Shown here piece by piece: positions 55,241-59,912 of a stretch of 59,912 bases of DNA. This DNA is from Alphaproteobacteria bacterium. GTDB taxonomy: Bacteria; Pseudomonadota; Alphaproteobacteria; Bin95. A model generated the notes under the pieces. It saw nothing but the letters and a program-made list of their open reading frames with translations, made no database searches and was not told where the DNA came from. The translations under genes were made by a program, and so were the position numbers. Location: positions 1 through 59,912 of the forward strand of contig JAURGE010000003.1 of assembly GCA_030833925.1 (NCBI GenBank). Reading direction: 5' to 3'. Position 1 is the stretch's first letter; each line of letters starts with the position of its first letter.

Positions 55241-55589
55241 AAGACCTAGTATAGACTCGTTTGGTTAGCGGCGCTTGTGGATTTCGAGAAGGTTAATGCG
55301 GAGGATTTCTGGTTCACGGGAAAACGATCTGAGATCTATAGAAAAATTTGTACGGGCAAAAAAGCAGCAGGGAGTTTCTATAACAAAAACATCAAAAACA
55401 ACCGGTCCTTAGGAAAGAGCACATGCAGCCATAGCTCCAAGTAAGCACATCAAAATAAATATGATCATGTGTGGCATGAATTAACGGCCAAGCAAAAAAC
55501 AGGGGCTTCCACAAGAAGCACGATATTATGTTAGCATCCCATGATTGATACATCGATAGCCCATAAATCTTTGTCCAGGAGCTAGTGAG
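55241..55589. other. 349-base spacer between the helicase and TPP-enzyme genes
   Basis: Divergent spacer that must hold both promoters. I see no family-level gene. The minus strand has a tiny frame near 55410-55480 coding for a hydrophobic 22-residue peptide (MPHMIIFILMCLLGAMAAC...) ending in TAA, without a good ribosome site. A short GCTTC/GAAGC hairpin lies near 55505-55520. The plus-strand ribosome site of the next gene is CAGGAG. Confidence 0.4.
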
Positions 55590-57242
55590 ATGAGCGGATA
55601 TAATGTTGGTGATCTAGTTGCTGAGTTTTTGCAGCAGGTTGGCATTGACACAGTTTTTGGCGTCGTCTCTGTGCACAATATCCCTATGCTCGATGCTATT
55701 GGCAGAAGGAATGCTGTTCGTGTAATTGGCTCGCGCGGCGAGATGGGCGCTGGCCATATGGCCGATGCGTACGCTCGGGCCCGCCGTGGACTGGGAGCTT
55801 TTTTTACATCGACTGGGCCGGGTGCAGCCAACGCACCGGGTGCGCTTGTCGAAGCACGTTTTGCGTCCTCGCCTGTACTTCACTTCACTGGGCAAACCGC
55901 AACCGCCAACCTCGATAAGGAACAAGGGGCCGTCCACGACGTTATGGACCAGCTGGGAATGCTAAAAGCGACTTCGAAAGCAGCATTCCGCATTAGAGCT
56001 CCTGAAATGGCCCTCGGTGTTTTGATGAAAGCTGCAACTGAAGCGCTTAGTCACCCAATGGGCCCTGTATCGATCGAAATCCCGATTGATGTTCAGCGTG
56101 CTCAAATTGCTCGTCCAGCTATGCTGGATGGACTGAAGATTGAAACACCAAAAGGTGATGCAGGTGATCCGCAAAGTTTAGATGTGCTGGCTGACATGGC
56201 ATCAAAAGCCAAGCGGCCATTGATCTGGTGTGGTACAGGGGCCCGGCATGCTCGGGATGCCGTGCTTCGCCTTACAGAAATGGGTTTTGGTGTCGTGACC
56301 TCTGTTAACGGACGTGCTGTAATTCCTGAAACTCATCCTATGACACTAGGGGCCTTTCAGGCGACGCCAGAAGTAGAAAAGCTCTACGAAACCGTAGATT
56401 TTATGCTCATAGCTGGTGGCCGGCTGAGGGGACATGAAACTAGAGATCTGGCTCTCAAGTTGCCTAAGGTTCGTGCTCAAATTGACGTTGATCCTGCGGC
56501 CTGTGGACGGACATATAGCGTAGAACATTTTCATGTAGGTGACGCGTCGGAAGCATTGTCAGCCCTCGCCGACCGACTAGAGGGTCGCATGATGGTGGCA
56601 TCAGATTGGGCAAATAATCTTGCCTCGTGTTTACAGGAAACGCGCCTTAACTATCGTAAGCAGCTTGGCCCTTATGCTGATTTTCCTGAGATTTTTAGAG
56701 ACGCGATGCCTGCGGATGTCATATGGGCTCGTGACGTCACAATGAATAACACGACCTGGGGCAACAGGTGCTTGCCTTTGGAGAACCCTAGCCAAAACAT
56801 TTATCCCGTTGGGGCTGCTATAGGGCCGGGCTTTCAGTTCGGTATAGGTGCTGCTTTCGCCGCGAACGGCCGAAAGACTGTAGCTATAACTGGTGATGGT
56901 GGATTCTATCTTAATATGACAGAGCTTTGGACTGCAGCGCAGGAAAAGCCAGATGTGGCCATAGTGATTTTCAATGATGCGGGTTATGGGGTCATAAAAG
57001 ATATTCAGGATGCTTTATACGGAGAACGTCATTACTTCGCTGATCCAATTGGTCCAGACCTCGAAGGGTTAGCTAATTTAGCTGGTATCCCATACTTTCG
57101 TGTATCGGCAGTAAGTGAGATGGGGCCTCAGCTAAAGGCCGCTATTGAAACTGATGGGCCAACTTTAGTTGAAGTTGAAATGACAAAGATTGGCAAACTT
57201 CCGCGATACTACCAGCCACCTCCTTATGCAGCGAAGGGGTAA
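55590..57242 (+). CDS. Thiamine diphosphate-dependent enzyme (acetolactate synthase/decarboxylase superfamily)
   Basis: 550-residue enzyme with the three-domain TPP fold: PYR domain (about 1-165) with the catalytic Glu in GSRGEMGAGHMADAYAR, a central domain (about 185-330) and the PP domain with GDGGFYLNMTELWTA and FNDAGYGVIKD binding ThDP and Mg. It lacks features that would single out acetolactate synthase, benzoylformate decarboxylase or glyoxylate carboligase, and has no partner subunit gene. Substrate unknown. The ribosome site is AGGAG. Confidence 0.88.
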   Translation: MSGYNVGDLVAEFLQQVGIDTVFGVVSVHNIPMLDAIGRRNAVRVIGSRGEMGAGHMADAYARARRGLGAFFTSTGPGAANAPGALVEARFASSPVLHFTGQTATANLDKEQGAVHDVMDQLGMLKATSKAAFRIRAPEMALGVLMKAATEALSHPMGPVSIEIPIDVQRAQIARPAMLDGLKIETPKGDAGDPQSLDVLADMASKAKRPLIWCGTGARHARDAVLRLTEMGFGVVTSVNGRAVIPETHPMTLGAFQATPEVEKLYETVDFMLIAGGRLRGHETRDLALKLPKVRAQIDVDPAACGRTYSVEHFHVGDASEALSALADRLEGRMMVASDWANNLASCLQETRLNYRKQLGPYADFPEIFRDAMPADVIWARDVTMNNTTWGNRCLPLENPSQNIYPVGAAIGPGFQFGIGAAFAANGRKTVAITGDGGFYLNMTELWTAAQEKPDVAIVIFNDAGYGVIKDIQDALYGERHYFADPIGPDLEGLANLAGIPYFRVSAVSEMGPQLKAAIETDGPTLVEVEMTKIGKLPRYYQPPPYAAKG

Positions 57243-57351
57243 AACAGTTTATCGACCATCCCGTGAAAGCCTGTTTTTTATTAGGATTTCACCGTTGAAT
57301 TTGCGGTTGCTTCGGCATTAACAACCCGCAGCTCAGTTGCCAGACTTTTTT

Positions 57352-58422
57352 CTAAATTGCTCTGTTCCAGTGCCCCATCTTCCGACCCTTTCTTGCTTCA
57401 TTTTTTCCGTAGAGGTGAAGATGAGTTTTGGGATCGGCCAGTAACTGGTGCCAGTCGTGTACCTCGTCACCTAAAATGTTCTGCATTTCGGCCGGGCAGA
57501 GAACTTCGGTGGATCCAAGAGGTAATCCCATCGCGCAGCGCACTAATTGTTCAAATTGTGAGGTGGCCGCAAAATCCATTGTCCAGTGACCCGAATTATG
57601 TGGTCGAGGGGCCATTTCGTTGACGATAAGATTGTTTTCGCGAGTAACAAACATTTCGATGGCTAAAAGGCCTACCATATCAAGACCGGCTATAGCATTA
57701 GCCGCCAGATCTTCAGCTTCCGCCGCTAATTTTCCGAGATCTGGCGCTGGTGCGATTGTCTGTCGAAGTATGTGATTTTCATGTCTGTTTTCTACAGCGG
57801 GGTACGAGACAATATTGCCGCCGATGTCCCTGGCGGTGATCACTGATATTTCTCGGACAAAGTCGATGAAACCCTCCGCGATAGAGGGTGAGCAACCTAA
57901 TTCAACCCAAGCATCCTTTGCCTCTTTCGGTTCTGAAAGCTTGACCTGACCCTTTCCATCATATCCGAAACGACGGGTCTTAACGACAACTGGAGACCCA
58001 AAGTTCTCGAGCGCACTCACAATATCCTCAGGACCATTAACTGGAAGAAAGGGAGCTGCTTTGAAGCCAACACTTTCCAGATAATTCTTTTCATTTAGCC
58101 TGTCTTGTGCAGTCGCTAGCGAGAGTGAATTAGGGCGAGCTGGTTTTAATTCGGCTAGAAGAGTCAGGGCTCCTTCTGGCACATTTTCGAATTCAACAGT
58201 AACTGAGTCTACCGTTCCCGCGAATGACTTTAGAGCAGAGACGTCACTGTAGTCTGCACAAGTAAACCGCCAGGCGACATCCGCTGCAGGGGAATCCCTT
58301 TCTGGCGCGAAAATGTGAGCTCGGTAACCAAGATTAGCTGCGGCTAGCGCTGTCATCCGACCGAGTTGCCCACCCCCTAGAATCCCAATAACTCCGCCAG
58401 GAGGGATCATTTCTTGTGACAT
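57352..58422 (-). CDS. purK: 5-(carboxyamino)imidazole ribonucleotide synthase
   Basis: ATP-grasp enzyme converting AIR and bicarbonate to N5-CAIR in purine synthesis. The 356 residues begin GVIGILGGGQLGRMTALAA; GYDGKGQ and EISVITARD are ATP-grasp marks, and APRPHNSGHWTMD is diagnostic for PurK. It starts on the stop of purE (TAATG), so the two sequential enzymes are coupled. Confidence 0.96.
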   Translation of the reverse strand: MSQEMIPPGGVIGILGGGQLGRMTALAAANLGYRAHIFAPERDSPAADVAWRFTCADYSDVSALKSFAGTVDSVTVEFENVPEGALTLLAELKPARPNSLSLATAQDRLNEKNYLESVGFKAAPFLPVNGPEDIVSALENFGSPVVVKTRRFGYDGKGQVKLSEPKEAKDAWVELGCSPSIAEGFIDFVREISVITARDIGGNIVSYPAVENRHENHILRQTIAPAPDLGKLAAEAEDLAANAIAGLDMVGLLAIEMFVTRENNLIVNEMAPRPHNSGHWTMDFAATSQFEQLVRCAMGLPLGSTEVLCPAEMQNILGDEVHDWHQLLADPKTHLHLYGKNEARKGRKMGHWNRAI

Positions 58423-58931
58423 TAGTCTTCCGGTACCTCCGGGACGTCACTCGTCTGCTTTGCTCGCCATTTAGTTAATCGGTCAGCGATCCCCTCGTCT
58501 GAGAGAGCAAGTATTGCAGCTGCAAATAGGCCGGCATTAGTTGCCCCAGATTCTCCAATGGCAAAAGTGGCTGTGGGCACGCCAGCGGGCATTTGAACAA
58601 TTGAAAGCAAGCTATCCACGCCGTTAAGCGCACGACTGGGAGCAGGTACGCCCAGCACTGGAAGATCTGTCATCGAGGCCGTCATCCCGGGAAGGTGGGC
58701 GGCACCACCGGCACAAGCAATAACAACCTGCAAGCCGCGGCTTTTTGCCGATTTCGCATAGTCATACAGTCGGTCTGGTGTTCTATGAGCAGATACGACT
58801 TTCGCTTCAAAGGGTATTTCCAGCGAGTCGAGAATAGAAGCCGCTCTACCGATGGTAGGCCAATCGCTACGGCTGCCCATGATAATTCCCACTTTGGGAC
58901 GCTTTTGCTCGGGCACTGTGGGGTCTCCCAT
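58422..58931 (-). CDS. purE: N5-carboxyaminoimidazole ribonucleotide mutase
   Basis: Converts N5-CAIR to CAIR. The class I motifs are [40 protein letters not shown] and [11 protein letters not shown]. The frame extends upstream to 59012, but the ATG at 58931 gives 169 residues, the usual PurE length, with the core starting at residue 13. It is followed by purK with a one-base overlap, the common alphaproteobacterial order. Confidence 0.95.
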   Translation of the reverse strand: MGDPTVPEQKRPKVGIIMGSRSDWPTIGRAASILDSLEIPFEAKVVSAHRTPDRLYDYAKSAKSRGLQVVIACAGGAAHLPGMTASMTDLPVLGVPAPSRALNGVDSLLSIVQMPAGVPTATFAIGESGATNAGLFAAAILALSDEGIADRLTKWRAKQTSDVPEVPED

Positions 58932-59103
58932 ACTGGGTAGCCGAAAGCGCCGCAGTATATGGCCCGCCAGAATGACCGCAAGCTTAAAAGGCACCGCGGT
59001 CGAATTTAGCAAATCTTAAATTGGCTGTTTTTTTATACTGGCGAACACAATCTCGGTTATTTTTTCAGAATGGAGGTTCTGCGAACCAGTTGAAGTGCGC
59101 TGT

Positions 59104-59313
59104 TTATGCAATTATGTTCGGCCGTTCGCCAGCCTCTAGTCGATCGATTAGATCCTTCAATTTAAGCTTCCGTTTCTTTAACCGCTGCACCTGAAGCTGA
59201 TCGAAATGCGCTTGTTCGCCCAACGTAGCGATTGCATAGTCAAGGTCACGATGTTCGGCCTTTAACGTTTCAAGCCTAACCAAAACCTCGTTATTTTCTA
59301 AAAAATCGGCCAC
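59104..59313 (-). CDS. DUF465 (YdcH-like) small coiled protein
   Basis: 69 residues, almost all helical and charged, with LKAEHRDLDYAI and the C-terminal RLKKRKLKLKDLIDRL that define DUF465. The start is a GTG at 59313 with GGGGA upstream. It lies upstream of purE on the same strand, a neighbourhood I recall from other alphaproteobacteria. Its function is unknown. Confidence 0.88.
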   Translation of the reverse strand: MADFLENNEVLVRLETLKAEHRDLDYAIATLGEQAHFDQLQVQRLKKRKLKLKDLIDRLEAGERPNIIA

Positions 59314-59435
59314 GAAGGCAGTTCCCCAGTTTTACGGGTCTGTGATGATTCATCGATAAGTTTGCTGGAAACATCCGACCCTGGAGTTAGACTATACACG
59401 TTTTTGGCCAGACTAGTCAGGGAAACTATTACGCT

Positions 59436-59912
59436 GTGAAAGAACCTTTTATAGACACCAGCGGCTCTGCTTTCTGGGAAGACGCAGTGAAATTTTACAA
59501 CAGACCCGGCGCAAAGGAAGCATTGCTTGATCTCCAAGATAGGCTTGGTGGCGATGTGATGGCATCACTTTGGGCGTTGTCAGCTGCGAAGGGAGGACGT
59601 GCTTTAAGTTCTGAGGATGTTACTGAATTTTTTGAATCAACTAAGAAAGCACGCATGGAGGTGTCGCGTTTACGTCGTCTTAGGCAAGCGGCTAAATCTT
59701 CCTCAAATGAGGTTTATGAACGCTTGAAAAAAGAGGAGTTAGCCGCGGAACAAGCAGTCGCGTCATTGGCGCCTCCCGCAGAAAAGGTTGGAATTGCTGA
59801 AGGATTTAATGAAGGTCTTTGCGTAAGAAATTTAATGGTAACGTTTGAACAATGCGCACCAGATGCCAAATTGGCTGAAGCTTTAAGTTTGACCAAAACC
59901 ATTCTTGGTTAG
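59436..59912 (+). CDS. TIGR02444-like (DUF2390) hypothetical protein
   Basis: 158-residue helical protein with FWEDAVKFYNRPGAKEALLDLQD and GGDVMASLWAL, resembling the TIGR02444 family (a Leu-rich DLQD...GxDVxxLL pattern). Its function is unknown. The start is a GTG at 59436, and the TAG stop is the last three bases of the window, so the gene is complete. It is divergent from the DUF465 gene. Confidence 0.75.
   Translation: MKEPFIDTSGSAFWEDAVKFYNRPGAKEALLDLQDRLGGDVMASLWALSAAKGGRALSSEDVTEFFESTKKARMEVSRLRRLRQAAKSSSNEVYERLKKEELAAEQAVASLAPPAEKVGIAEGFNEGLCVRNLMVTFEQCAPDAKLAEALSLTKTILG

Overview
The window reads as chromosomal DNA of an alphaproteobacterium. Supporting signs are the mreB-mreC-mreD-mrdA-rodA block, a two-domain cold-shock protein, divergent trmN6-like/ispB genes, the glnB-glnA pair, purE-purK followed by a DUF465 gene, and a coxMSL-type molybdenum hydroxylase. 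The many stand-alone catabolic enzymes (LLM oxidoreductase, CaiB-type CoA transferase, acyl-CoA dehydrogenase, GMC oxidoreductase, NIPSNAP, TPP enzyme) suit a free-living heterotroph, perhaps a marine Rhodospirillales-like lineage. That placement is inference; there is no rRNA here to test it. I see no phage, transposon, integrase, CRISPR array or rRNA. Genes are packed tightly, often with 1-4 base stop/start overlaps.

Layout. 1-2165: a metal-pumping P-type ATPase, cut by the left edge. 2221-9428 (minus): a GMC oxidoreductase, then the rod-shape and elongasome operon. 9693-13438: LLM oxidoreductase, N-acetylmuramoyl-L-alanine amidase, PqiA-like protein and dienelactone hydrolase. 13514-16104: dapD-dapE (lysine/diaminopimelate) and a small membrane protein. 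16174-19904: a CoA-thioester hydratase/CoA-transferase pair, a PuuE-like deacetylase and a cysteine-dioxygenase-like cupin. 19942-22223 (minus): tRNA-His, a NUDIX hydrolase and the NAD(P)HX repair enzyme Nnr. 22356-25580: aminotransferase, then a sigma-54-type promoter, glnB, glnA and a strong terminator.

25725-31687: methyltransferase, polyprenyl diphosphate synthase, EamA transporter, class III aminotransferase, an HtrA-like protein that has lost its catalytic triad, and a NIPSNAP protein. 31680-35776 (minus): lactate-permease-like transporter, M16 peptidase and threonine synthase. 35948-39575: DegP followed by a two-component system, probably an envelope-stress unit. 39592-41525: acyl-CoA dehydrogenase and GST. 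41526-42653: a long leader, a double cold-shock-domain protein with an Arg/Gly-rich 24-bp tandem repeat, and two terminators. 42657-49073 (minus): GlcG-like protein, moaE, moaD, mobB and pgsA, then an extra MoaD/ThiS-like gene and a three-subunit molybdenum hydroxylase. The molybdopterin genes and the hydroxylase form a natural functional neighbourhood. 49185-55240: YbaK/ProX editing protein, aminopeptidase P, a small duplicated protein, prmA and a UvrD/PcrA helicase. 55590-59912: TPP enzyme, purK-purE, a DUF465 protein and a TIGR02444-like protein whose stop codon is the last base of the window.

Most of the window is ordinary core chromosome. The best candidates for something new are modest: the repeat-linked double cold-shock protein and its leader, the triad-less HtrA-like protein, a small internally duplicated protein between pepP and prmA, and the MoaD-like gene next to the molybdenum hydroxylase. 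I do not see a clear multi-gene system of wholly unknown type.
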